6,270 nt of DNA from JAGHAJ01 sp964559865 [NCBI: uncultured Synergistota bacterium] (lineage in GTDB: Bacteria; Synergistota; JAGHAJ01), in the NCBI GenBank assembly GCA_964559865.1, contig CAZLJD010000016.1, positions 1 through 6,270 of the forward strand. The letters are read 5' to 3'. The notes beneath the pieces are model-generated. The model was not told the origin of the DNA. It worked only from the letters and a program-made list of their open reading frames with translations, and did no database searches. The position numbers were made by a program, and so were the translations under genes. Shown here piece by piece: positions 1-6,270 of this stretch (position 1 is the first letter of the stretch; each line of letters starts with the position of its first letter).

Positions 1-294
1 AAAGTAGACGGAATGAATATCTCGGATATTGCACTTAGGTTTCACCACACAATTGCAGAGATAATACTTCAAGTAGTTGTGAAAATAAGAGACTCTACTT
101 CACTTAATACGGTTGCCCTTAGCGGAGGGGTATTTCAGAACAGAATAATCCTCACGCTTGTCTCTAAACTGCTACAGCAACATGACTTTCAAGTACTTAT
201 TCACCATAGAGTTCCTACTAACGATGAAGGGATCTCTTTTGGTCAGATGTTGGCTGCCTTTGGGACGCTCTCTTTGCCGATACGTTTTATGTAA
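1..294 (+). CDS. hypF: HypF carbamoyltransferase, C-terminal fragment (5' end outside window)
   Basis: HypF uses carbamoyl phosphate and ATP to start making the cyanide ligands of the [NiFe]-hydrogenase active site, passing the carbamoyl group to the C-terminal cysteine of HypE in the cytoplasm. The frame is open from base 1 and ends at TAA 292-294, giving 97 residues; the ATG at 13 is internal, not a start. Recognisable family elements are the RFHHTIAEII stretch, the ALSGGVFQNR motif of the Kae1-like domain (encoded about 115-144) and the closing V-P-x-N-D-E-G-I-S-F-G-Q motif. The last residues (GTLSLPIRFM) run past the usual end of the family and are encoded opposite the murA 3' end, with a 52-bp convergent overlap. 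A full hypF is roughly 750 codons, so only the tail is visible. Its presence implies that the organism makes a [NiFe] hydrogenase; this is inference, as no structural gene lies in the window. Confidence 0.9.
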   Translation, partial: KVDGMNISDIALRFHHTIAEIILQVVVKIRDSTSLNTVALSGGVFQNRIILTLVSKLLQQHDFQVLIHHRVPTNDEGISFGQMLAAFGTLSLPIRFM

Positions 295-1532
295 CCACCG
301 AGCTTACTTATCTTTTCCTCTATGTTTTCGTATCCCCGATCTATATGATATATATCACTTATCTTTGTTGTACCTTCTGCTGCTAATCCTGCCAGTATCA
401 AGGATGCACCTGCTCTAAGGTCTGGTGCTATGACTTCTGCGCCGCTAAGTTTCTTCTTCCCGTTTATTATGATATTGTTTCCGTCTACACTTATATCTGC
501 TCCCATTCTCTTGAGTTCTGGAACATGAGCTGTCCTCTTATCAAATATGCCTTCTGTGACTATGCTGGTGCCCTTTGCAGTACAAAGGAGTGCGACTATC
601 TGTGACTGTAAATCTGTGGGAAATCCAGGGTAGGGCAGGGTCTTTACATTTATACCCCTTACTTCCTTGAATGCCCTTACTTCTACCCAGTTAGCCCCTG
701 TTAAAACCTGGATTCCAGACTCTTTTAACTTGTCAATGAGTGATGCGAGGTGTTCCACTATGACATTTGTTACTTTTACCTTTCCTCTTGTGATGGCACC
801 TGCAAGTAGGTAGGTGCCTGCCTCTATTCTGTCTGGTATTACTCTGTATGTACAACCTGTTAAGGACTCTACGCCTCGTATCCTTATTGTGTCGCTGCCT
901 GCACCTTCTATGTCTGCTCCCATGCAATTTAAAAAGTTTGCAAGGTCTACTATCTCAGGTTCCCTTGCGGGATTGCGTATGATAGTTTCTCCCTTTGCCA
1001 TCACTGCTGCCATCATTATGTTTTCTGTGGCTCCTACGCTGGGGAAGTCTAAGTATATCTCTGAACCGTGCAAGTGTTTGCTGTTTGCAACTACATATCC
1101 AGAGCTTATCTCGATTTTTACCCCCATCAGGTTAAAACCTTTTAGATGTAAGTCTATGGGGCGTGTCCCTATAGCACATCCACCCGGAAATGGTATTCTG
1201 ATCTTATTCTTTTTAGCAAGGAGAGGTCCCATTATGTTAAAAGACGCCCGCATCTTCCTTACGAGATCGTAAGGAGGTTCCTTGTATGAGCCAGCAGTGG
1301 GTTTTACTATTACCTCTTTCCTGCTACGGTTAAACTTTATGTCTACATTTATACTCCTTAGGAGCTCTATCATGGTCTCTATATCTTTTAATACAGGTAT
1401 GTTTCTTAAGACTACCTTATTGTCTGTTGATAGGATAGAGGCTGCGATTATCGGGAGTGCAGCATTCTTCGAGCCGCTTATCCTTACGCTCCCTTTTAAC
1501 GGTTTTCCACCTTTTATGAGAAAGTATTCCAA
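243..1532 (-). CDS. murA: UDP-N-acetylglucosamine 1-carboxyvinyltransferase (MurA)
   Basis: MurA transfers enolpyruvate from PEP to UDP-GlcNAc, the first committed step of peptidoglycan synthesis, in the cytoplasm. The 429-residue product matches the family length (about 420). Visible motifs are S-K-N-A-A-L-P at 21-27 (Lys22 and Asn23 bind substrate), the flexible loop P-G-G-C-A-I-G-T-R-P at 116-125 with catalytic Cys119, F-P-T-D at 304-307 with the conserved Asp, D-L-R-A-G-A-S-L at 371-378, and H-I-D-R-G-Y-E at 396-402. Cys119 is the fosfomycin-reactive type, not the Asp variant. The start is TTG. It is effectively forced, because the wecB stop codon lies in the same frame four codons upstream and no ATG or GTG lies between. 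AAGGGGG at 1540-1546 is a strong ribosome-binding site 7 nt upstream. It is the last gene of the leftward operon. The tail after Arg417 (GKESVPKAANI) is an extension lying opposite hypF. No terminator hairpin was seen. Confidence 0.96.
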   Translation of the reverse strand: MEYFLIKGGKPLKGSVRISGSKNAALPIIAASILSTDNKVVLRNIPVLKDIETMIELLRSINVDIKFNRSRKEVIVKPTAGSYKEPPYDLVRKMRASFNIMGPLLAKKNKIRIPFPGGCAIGTRPIDLHLKGFNLMGVKIEISSGYVVANSKHLHGSEIYLDFPSVGATENIMMAAVMAKGETIIRNPAREPEIVDLANFLNCMGADIEGAGSDTIRIRGVESLTGCTYRVIPDRIEAGTYLLAGAITRGKVKVTNVIVEHLASLIDKLKESGIQVLTGANWVEVRAFKEVRGINVKTLPYPGFPTDLQSQIVALLCTAKGTSIVTEGIFDKRTAHVPELKRMGADISVDGNNIIINGKKKLSGAEVIAPDLRAGASLILAGLAAEGTTKISDIYHIDRGYENIEEKISKLGGYIKRIGKESVPKAANI

Positions 1533-1539
1533 CCTTATT

Positions 1540-1546
1540 CCCCCTT
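1540..1546 (-). promoter_or_regulatory. Ribosome-binding site of murA, overlapping the wecB stop codon
   Basis: The mRNA reads AAGGGGG, then 7 nt, then the TTG start at 1530-1532. The first two bases of the site are part of the wecB stop codon TAA (1545-1547). A ribosome ending wecB therefore sits on the murA initiation region, which suggests translational coupling. The site also supports the otherwise weak TTG as the real murA start. Confidence 0.75.
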
Positions 1547-2666
1547 AAGCGAGATAGGATTTTAGTATCCTTACTATCCTGAATGATGCTTTCCCGTCAC
1601 CATACGGGTTTGTAGCTTTGCTCATCTTGTCGTAAAGCTCCTTTGAGTTGAGAAGGGCTGAAACCTTTTCTATTATTTTGTCCTTTTTTGTGCCTACAAG
1701 TTTTACCGTTCCAGCCATGATACCTTCGGGTCTTTCGGTTTTCTCTCGCATTACCAGTACAGGTTTGCCCAGAGAAGGTGCTTCTTCTTGAATGCCTCCT
1801 GAATCTGTTAGTATCAGATGGGAAAGCTTGATGAGGTGGCAAAATGGCAAGTATTCTAAGGGTTCAGTTAGGATTACATTTTCCACATCTTGTAGAACTG
1901 GAAAGACAGATTCCCTTACTACTGGGTTTGGATGAACTGGAAATATGAAGAGTATGTCGTCGTGCATTTGGGATAATTCTTTGATAGCTGTGGCTATTTC
2001 GTGTAGGTTCTTCCCCCAATTTTCCCTCCTGTGGGCGGTTACAAGGATTATCCTCTTGTCAGTTTTTTCGATACCTTTCAAGTTGGTTGATGAGAAGTCA
2101 AACGGGATTTCTACAGTGTAAAGGAGCGCATCTATAACGGTATTTCCTGTTACGAATATGTTTTCGTCGTTTGCTCCCTCCTCCAACAGAGCATTTTTAG
2201 CCATTTCTGTTGGTGCGAACAGGAGATCTGATAGGTCGTCCGTGAGTTTTCTGTTTATCTCTTCGGGGAAGGGGTTGTATTTGTCCCTGGTTCTTAAACC
2301 CGCTTCTACATGTCCTAACAGTATCTTTTGGTAAAATGTTGCAAGGGATACTGCTAATGTGGTTGTGGTGTCTCCGTGTACGAGGACTATCTGTGGGGAT
2401 TCTGCCTTTAAGATCTCTTCCATCTTTGTCATTACCCGGGTGGTAATCTCTGTTAGACTTTGTTTTTCCTGCATGATGTCCATGTCGTAGTCTGGTTGAA
2501 TTTCGAACAGGTTTAATACTTGGTCCAACAGCTCTCTGTGTTGTGCTGTAACTACTACTACGGTGTCAAATATGTTGCTGTTTTTTTTGAGTTCTTTTAT
2601 TACTGGTGCCATCTTTATAGCTTCTGGCCGGGTTCCAAAAGCTGTAATCACTTTAAGCTTTAACAA
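1545..2666 (-). CDS. wecB: UDP-N-acetylglucosamine 2-epimerase, non-hydrolysing
   Basis: This enzyme (WecB/MnaA) interconverts UDP-GlcNAc and UDP-ManNAc in the cytoplasm, supplying ManNAc for wall teichoic acid linkage units, enterobacterial-common-antigen-like glycans or capsules. Counting from the chosen start (373 residues), it shows F-G-T-R-P-E-A near 10-16, H-G-D-T-T-T at 97-102, G-H-V-E-A-G-L-R-T at 118-126, F-P-E-E-I-N-R at 133-139, T-A-H-R-R-E-N at 210-216 and D-S-G-G-I-Q-E-E at 288-295. Asp99, Glu121, the Glu135/136 pair and His212 match the catalytic acidic residues and histidine known in the family. I chose TTG at 2664-2666 because AGGAGG lies 8 nt upstream and the N-terminus then reads MLKLKVITAFGTRPEA, as in typical homologues. 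The GTG at 2673-2675 is also open (376 residues) but overlaps the ribosome-binding site itself. The start overlaps the wecA/tagO 3' end by 14 nt. Acceptor glycan unknown. Confidence 0.95.
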   Translation of the reverse strand: MLKLKVITAFGTRPEAIKMAPVIKELKKNSNIFDTVVVVTAQHRELLDQVLNLFEIQPDYDMDIMQEKQSLTEITTRVMTKMEEILKAESPQIVLVHGDTTTTLAVSLATFYQKILLGHVEAGLRTRDKYNPFPEEINRKLTDDLSDLLFAPTEMAKNALLEEGANDENIFVTGNTVIDALLYTVEIPFDFSSTNLKGIEKTDKRIILVTAHRRENWGKNLHEIATAIKELSQMHDDILFIFPVHPNPVVRESVFPVLQDVENVILTEPLEYLPFCHLIKLSHLILTDSGGIQEEAPSLGKPVLVMREKTERPEGIMAGTVKLVGTKKDKIIEKVSALLNSKELYDKMSKATNPYGDGKASFRIVRILKSYLA

Positions 2667-3528
2667 GCAGTACACCTCCTATTCCTACTATAACATTTAT
2701 CAGGGAAAGGGTCAATACCACCCTTCTTTGAGACCACCCTATTGCGAGTAATCTATGATGTATATGGTTTTTATCTGCTTGCGTTATACTCTTTTTTCGC
2801 ATTAACCTTCTGATGATTGCCCAGAGTGTATCTGCTACTGGTATAAAAAATATTGCGAATAGGAGGGCTCCTTGGGAAACGATGTGAGGTTGCTGGGACA
2901 ATATTATGTTCAGCGCTGTGTAACCTAAGATCATACCAGTGATGTTGCTACCACTATCTCCCATAAATATCTTGGCTGGGTGAAAATTTAGTATGAGAAA
3001 GCCTGTAAGTATACCTATCATAATGAGTATCATCTTTGCTTCGTTGCTATTGTGAGTTACTATAAGCAGTGTGGTGCAACTGGTTATTCCGAGTGATGCG
3101 GCTAGGCCATCTATGCCGTCTATGAGGTTAAATGCATTTGTGATGCCGACGAGCCATGCAACGTATAGAGCTAAATGGACTAAACTCGTTCTCCCAATAA
3201 GTGGACTGAGGATCAGGATTGATGAAAGAATCTGTCCCGTTAATTTCTTTGTAGGTTTTATGTCGATGATGTCGTCAAACATGCCCAACATAAATAGTGC
3301 ACTTACGCCTACGATGAACCATCTTAGTTTCTCTGTGGTGTTGAGGAACATCATGGTGAGGAGTATCCAACCCGTAAATATAGCCCATCCACCTCCAAGA
3401 TAGATGGGCTGTTTGTGTATCTTTCTTATGGAAGGTTTATCTATCAGTCCATACTTCTCAGATATCATTATAGCCATCTTTGTTAGGAGATACCCAGTGA
3501 TGGCAGAGTATATCAGTATTTCTAACAT
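2653..3528 (-). CDS. wecA: Undecaprenyl-phosphate GlcNAc-1-phosphate transferase-like (WecA/TagO, MraY family)
   Basis: This is an integral membrane enzyme that moves a sugar-1-phosphate, most likely GlcNAc-1-P from UDP-GlcNAc, onto undecaprenyl phosphate to start a lipid-linked surface glycan. Family motifs appear in order: D-K-P-x-x-R-K-I-H at 30-38 (typical of the WecA/TagO branch rather than MraY), F-D-D-I-I-D at 84-89 (Mg2+/substrate aspartates), N-A-F-N-L-I-D-G-I-D-G-L at 131-142, the cytoplasmic loop H-P-A-K-I-F-M-G-D-S-G-S at 183-194, and H-I-H-H-R-L-L at 255-261. Hydrophobic segments cover most of the remainder, about nine or ten by eye. At 291 residues it is shorter than most TagO/WecA proteins (about 320-360), chiefly because it ends soon after one post-HIHH helix. 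ATG follows the preceding stop codon directly (TAG|ATG), and the 3' end carries the wecB ribosome-binding site. Sugar specificity is inferred from motifs and the neighbouring wecB; it could also be called tagO. Confidence 0.9.
   Translation of the reverse strand: MLEILIYSAITGYLLTKMAIMISEKYGLIDKPSIRKIHKQPIYLGGGWAIFTGWILLTMMFLNTTEKLRWFIVGVSALFMLGMFDDIIDIKPTKKLTGQILSSILILSPLIGRTSLVHLALYVAWLVGITNAFNLIDGIDGLAASLGITSCTTLLIVTHNSNEAKMILIMIGILTGFLILNFHPAKIFMGDSGSNITGMILGYTALNIILSQQPHIVSQGALLFAIFFIPVADTLWAIIRRLMRKKSITQADKNHIHHRLLAIGWSQRRVVLTLSLINVIVGIGGVLLVKA
2675..2680 (-). promoter_or_regulatory. Ribosome-binding site of wecB, inside the wecA/tagO coding sequence
   Basis: AGGAGG on the mRNA lies within the codons for Ile-Gly-Gly near the end of the upstream membrane transferase. 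The spacing is 8 nt to TTG 2664-2666 but below zero to GTG 2673-2675. This decides the wecB start in favour of TTG and implies translation coupled to the end of the upstream gene. Confidence 0.75.
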
Positions 3529-4672
<1,144 letters not shown>

Positions 4673-4674
4673 AG

Positions 4675-4703
4675 TTGACTGAGTTGGTTTTCTAATATAT
4701 AAT
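4675..4703 (+). promoter_or_regulatory. Rightward sigma-70-type promoter for tRNA-Leu and tig
   Basis: -35 TTGACT (4675-4680), an exact 17-bp spacer and a consensus -10 TATAAT (4698-4703). Transcription should start near 4710, leaving a 5' leader of about 12 nt before the tRNA for RNase P to remove. This near-consensus promoter suits a stable RNA gene, and with no terminator seen before tig it probably also drives tig and clpP. Confidence 0.8.
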
Positions 4704-4721
4704 TAGTGCAGACTTTGTGTA

Positions 4722-4806
4722 GCGAGAGTGGCGGAATTGGGAGACGCGCTGGACTTAGGATCCAGTGGAGTTTTCCGTGTGGGTTCGAGTCCCACCTCTC
4801 GCACCA
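4722..4806 (+). tRNA. tRNA-Leu, anticodon UAG, with encoded CCA
   Basis: The cloverleaf can be folded by hand. The acceptor stem is GCGAGAG (4722-4728) with CTCTCGC (4796-4802), followed by discriminator A4803 and CCA 4804-4806. The D stem is GCG/CGC (4731-4733 with 4745-4747). The anticodon stem is CTGGA/TCCAG (4749-4753 with 4761-4765), with loop CTTAGGA and anticodon TAG at 4756-4758. The T arm is GTGGG/CCCAC (4779-4783 with 4791-4795), loop TTCGAGT. The 13-nt variable region (4766-4778) can form a short GGA/TCC stem, as expected for a class II leucine tRNA. It reads CUA and probably other CUN codons. It stands between its own promoter and tig, so its 3' end is probably cut from a longer tRNA-mRNA transcript. 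Confidence 0.97.
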
Positions 4807-4833
4807 TTTTGTTGTTTATGAGGGGGTTTATTT

Positions 4834-6183
4834 ATGGTTGTTTCGCGGGAGGTAGATGGAGATAAGTTGGTTGTAACTGTAGAGATTGACTCTGAGGAAT
4901 TCAAGAAGGAAGTCAATGCAGCTTTTAGGAGGCTCTCTTCTAAGGTTAAAGTAAGAGGCTTTAGGCCTGGTAAGATTCCGAGAAAGATATTTGAGCTTTA
5001 TTATGGTAAGGATGCCCTTTATCAGGATGCGAGGGATAGACTGATAGAAAAGTATTTACCCTCTGTACTGAATGATATAGAGACAGAGATATTTGGTGAG
5101 CCAGATGTGAAGATTGAAAGGGTGGATGAGGGAGCACCATTTGTCTTCAAGGTTGTGGCGTGGAAGAGGCCGGATATAGACGTTGAGTACAAGGGTATAG
5201 AGATACCTTTTGATCCTGGAAAGTGGAAAGTTACAGATGAAATGGTAGAAAAGACAGTACAGGATTTGCGTGAGAGGTATGCTTCTTTCGTTTCTGCAGG
5301 TGAAGATGAATTAAAGGATGGGCTTTTTGCCAGTGTGGAGTATAAGATCTCTGTTGATGGTCTGGATAAGAGCTATGAGGAGAAAGAGGCACTCATAGAT
5401 GTGAGCGAAGACTCTGTGTTTTTTGGGAAGCGTCTTTTGGGTGTGAAGAAAGGCGAGGAGAGAACTTACGATGTAGATATTCCCGAGGATTTTGGTAATA
5501 AGGAAATAGCTGGTAAGAAGGCTCATTGTTGGATCAAAGTAAATGACATACTCCGGAAGGAATTGCCAAATGTGGATGAGGACTTTGTTTCTATGTTTGG
5601 TTTTGAGACAACAGATGATTTCTATGACCATGTAAGAAAAGAACTGGAGTTAGAGGTAGAAAAGCAGAAGCGTGCATATAAAGAGGATAAATTACTTTCT
5701 ATACTGAAGGATAGGGTCTCTGTTGACATACCCGAGGAGTTGATAGAGCAGGAGAAGGAACAGGTTAAAGAGGATGAGGCGGATAGGTGGGAACGGATGG
5801 GTGTGAGTAAAGATGCATACATGAAGATGTACGAGCAGAATGCTGAAAAGATGGATAAAGATTTCAAAGAGCGTGCGAGGGATAGGATTGTTACACGTTT
5901 AATTTTGGATTACATAGCTGAAAAAGAGGGTATAGATGTATCTAATGAAGATTATGAGCGAGAGCTTCACGCTCTTGCAAAGGAGTTTGACAGAGATGTG
6001 TCCACTGTTAGGAAGGTTTATGAGACGAATTATGTGATGAGAAAGAGGCTTCTGGATAGGTTGAAAAGGGAAAGCAGTTGGAGATGGATAGTTGACGCCT
6101 CTGAACTTGTTGCGGAAAAAGTTTCCGAAACTACAAAAGAGGGAGATGACGGTGATGTTAGTACCGATAGTAATAGAGCGTAG
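4834..6183 (+). CDS. tig: Trigger factor, ribosome-associated chaperone
   Basis: Trigger factor binds the ribosome beside the exit tunnel (protein L23) and shields nascent chains. The product is 449 residues, within the usual range of about 430-450. The N-terminal ribosome-binding domain (1 to about 115) carries the signature G-F-R-P-G-K-I-P at 42-49. An FKBP-type peptidyl-prolyl isomerase region follows at about 160-240, and the helical C-terminal chaperone domain occupies about 115-155 plus 245-430, rich in Lys/Glu/Asp/Arg. The PPIase part looks eroded: the usual P-G-F-E segment before the G-(M/V)-K-x-G-E turn reads [15 protein letters not shown] (194-208), so isomerase activity may be weak or absent. 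The start is ATG with AGGGGG (4821-4826) 7 nt upstream. It lies 27 nt after tRNA-Leu, and its acidic C-terminal tail overlaps clpP. tig-clpP is a very common bacterial pair. Confidence 0.95.
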   Translation: MVVSREVDGDKLVVTVEIDSEEFKKEVNAAFRRLSSKVKVRGFRPGKIPRKIFELYYGKDALYQDARDRLIEKYLPSVLNDIETEIFGEPDVKIERVDEGAPFVFKVVAWKRPDIDVEYKGIEIPFDPGKWKVTDEMVEKTVQDLRERYASFVSAGEDELKDGLFASVEYKISVDGLDKSYEEKEALIDVSEDSVFFGKRLLGVKKGEERTYDVDIPEDFGNKEIAGKKAHCWIKVNDILRKELPNVDEDFVSMFGFETTDDFYDHVRKELELEVEKQKRAYKEDKLLSILKDRVSVDIPEELIEQEKEQVKEDEADRWERMGVSKDAYMKMYEQNAEKMDKDFKERARDRIVTRLILDYIAEKEGIDVSNEDYERELHALAKEFDRDVSTVRKVYETNYVMRKRLLDRLKRESSWRWIVDASELVAEKVSETTKEGDDGDVSTDSNRA

Positions 6184-6270
6184 TGGTAGAGGGGAAAGGG
6201 CGTACGATCTTTATTCACGGCTACTCAGAGATAGGATAGTGTTCATAGGCTCCGAAATAAATGATGCTGT
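6155..6270 (+). CDS. clpP: ATP-dependent Clp protease proteolytic subunit ClpP, N-terminal fragment (3' end outside window)
   Basis: ClpP forms the barrel-shaped serine protease that works with ClpX/ClpA-type unfoldases in the cytoplasm. Only 38 codons plus two bases are present. They read [20 protein letters not shown] followed by [18 protein letters not shown], a close match to the ClpP N-terminus, including the L-V-P-x-V-I-E axial-loop segment and the R-G-E-R-x-Y-D motif. The catalytic Ser, His and Asp lie beyond the window. I chose ATG 6155-6157 because GAGGGAG (6139-6145) lies 9 nt upstream and the N-terminus then fits the family. GTG 6152 and ATG 6146 are in the same frame; ATG 6146 abuts the ribosome-binding site and is unlikely. 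The gene starts 29 nt before the tig stop codon, so translation is probably coupled. Confidence 0.93.
   Translation, partial: MLVPIVIERSGRGERAYDLYSRLLRDRIVFIGSEINDA

Noticed and set aside
150-243. Search for a murA transcription terminator downstream of its stop codon, within hypF
   Set aside because: I found no GC-rich inverted repeat followed by a T run in the leftward direction; termination may be factor-dependent or further left.
158-418. An 86-codon plus-strand frame spanning the hypF/murA junction
   Set aside because: It is out of frame with HypF, antisense to murA and has no recognisable content.
814-1272. A 152-codon plus-strand open frame opposite murA
   Set aside because: It lies wholly antisense to a strongly conserved murA, has no recognisable domain and no ribosome-binding context; it is a shadow of the real gene.
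3071-3403. A 110-codon plus-strand open frame opposite wecA/tagO
   Set aside because: It is antisense to the membrane transferase, its sequence mirrors hydrophobic codons of the real gene, and no family resemblance was seen.
5311-5631. A 106-codon minus-strand open frame opposite tig, rich in hydrophobic residues
   Set aside because: It is fully contained in the trigger factor gene, and the hydrophobic look comes from the complement of charged-residue codons; no promoter or ribosome-binding site found.

Overview
The window is a gene-dense piece of a bacterial chromosome. It is moderately AT-rich by eye, uses many AGG/AGA/ATA codons, and most genes touch or overlap. It holds the 3' end of hypF ([NiFe]-hydrogenase maturation), a four-gene minus-strand operon, a tRNA-Leu gene, a trigger factor gene and the 5' end of clpP. 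HypF and murA suggest an anaerobic or facultative, peptidoglycan-making bacterium. The order rpiB-upp-wecA/tagO-wecB(mnaA)-murA recalls the upp-mnaA neighbourhood of Firmicutes. A Firmicutes-like or Synergistota-like lineage is possible, but the sequence alone does not settle the phylum.

Layout. Bases 1-294 (+) encode the C-terminal 97 residues of HypF. Its 3' end overlaps the 3' end of murA, which converges on it, by 52 bp. From 4611 down to 243 (-) runs rpiB-upp (one fused gene), wecA/tagO, wecB and murA. The junctions are 0 nt, a 14-nt overlap and a 12-nt gap, so this is very likely one transcript. Bases 4612-4721 are the only sizeable intergenic gap (110 bp) and hold two back-to-back sigma-70-type promoters whose -35 boxes lie 2 bp apart. 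Rightward come tRNA-Leu(UAG) with encoded CCA, trigger factor (tig) 27 nt later, and clpP overlapping the end of tig by 29 nt.

How the genes fit together. WecA/TagO, WecB and MurA all draw on UDP-GlcNAc, for lipid-linked glycan initiation, UDP-ManNAc formation and peptidoglycan synthesis respectively. Upp makes UMP, the precursor of the UDP carrier, and RpiB supplies ribose 5-phosphate, from which PRPP (the Upp co-substrate) is made. The operon therefore links pentose phosphate and pyrimidine salvage to cell-envelope sugar-nucleotide use. The rightward unit is protein quality control: ribosome-bound chaperone, then protease subunit.

The most unusual feature is the in-frame RpiB-Upp fusion, whose RpiB half has Asp where the family normally has His in the HNNAN motif. 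I see no mobile element, CRISPR array, phage gene or clearly new multi-gene system.
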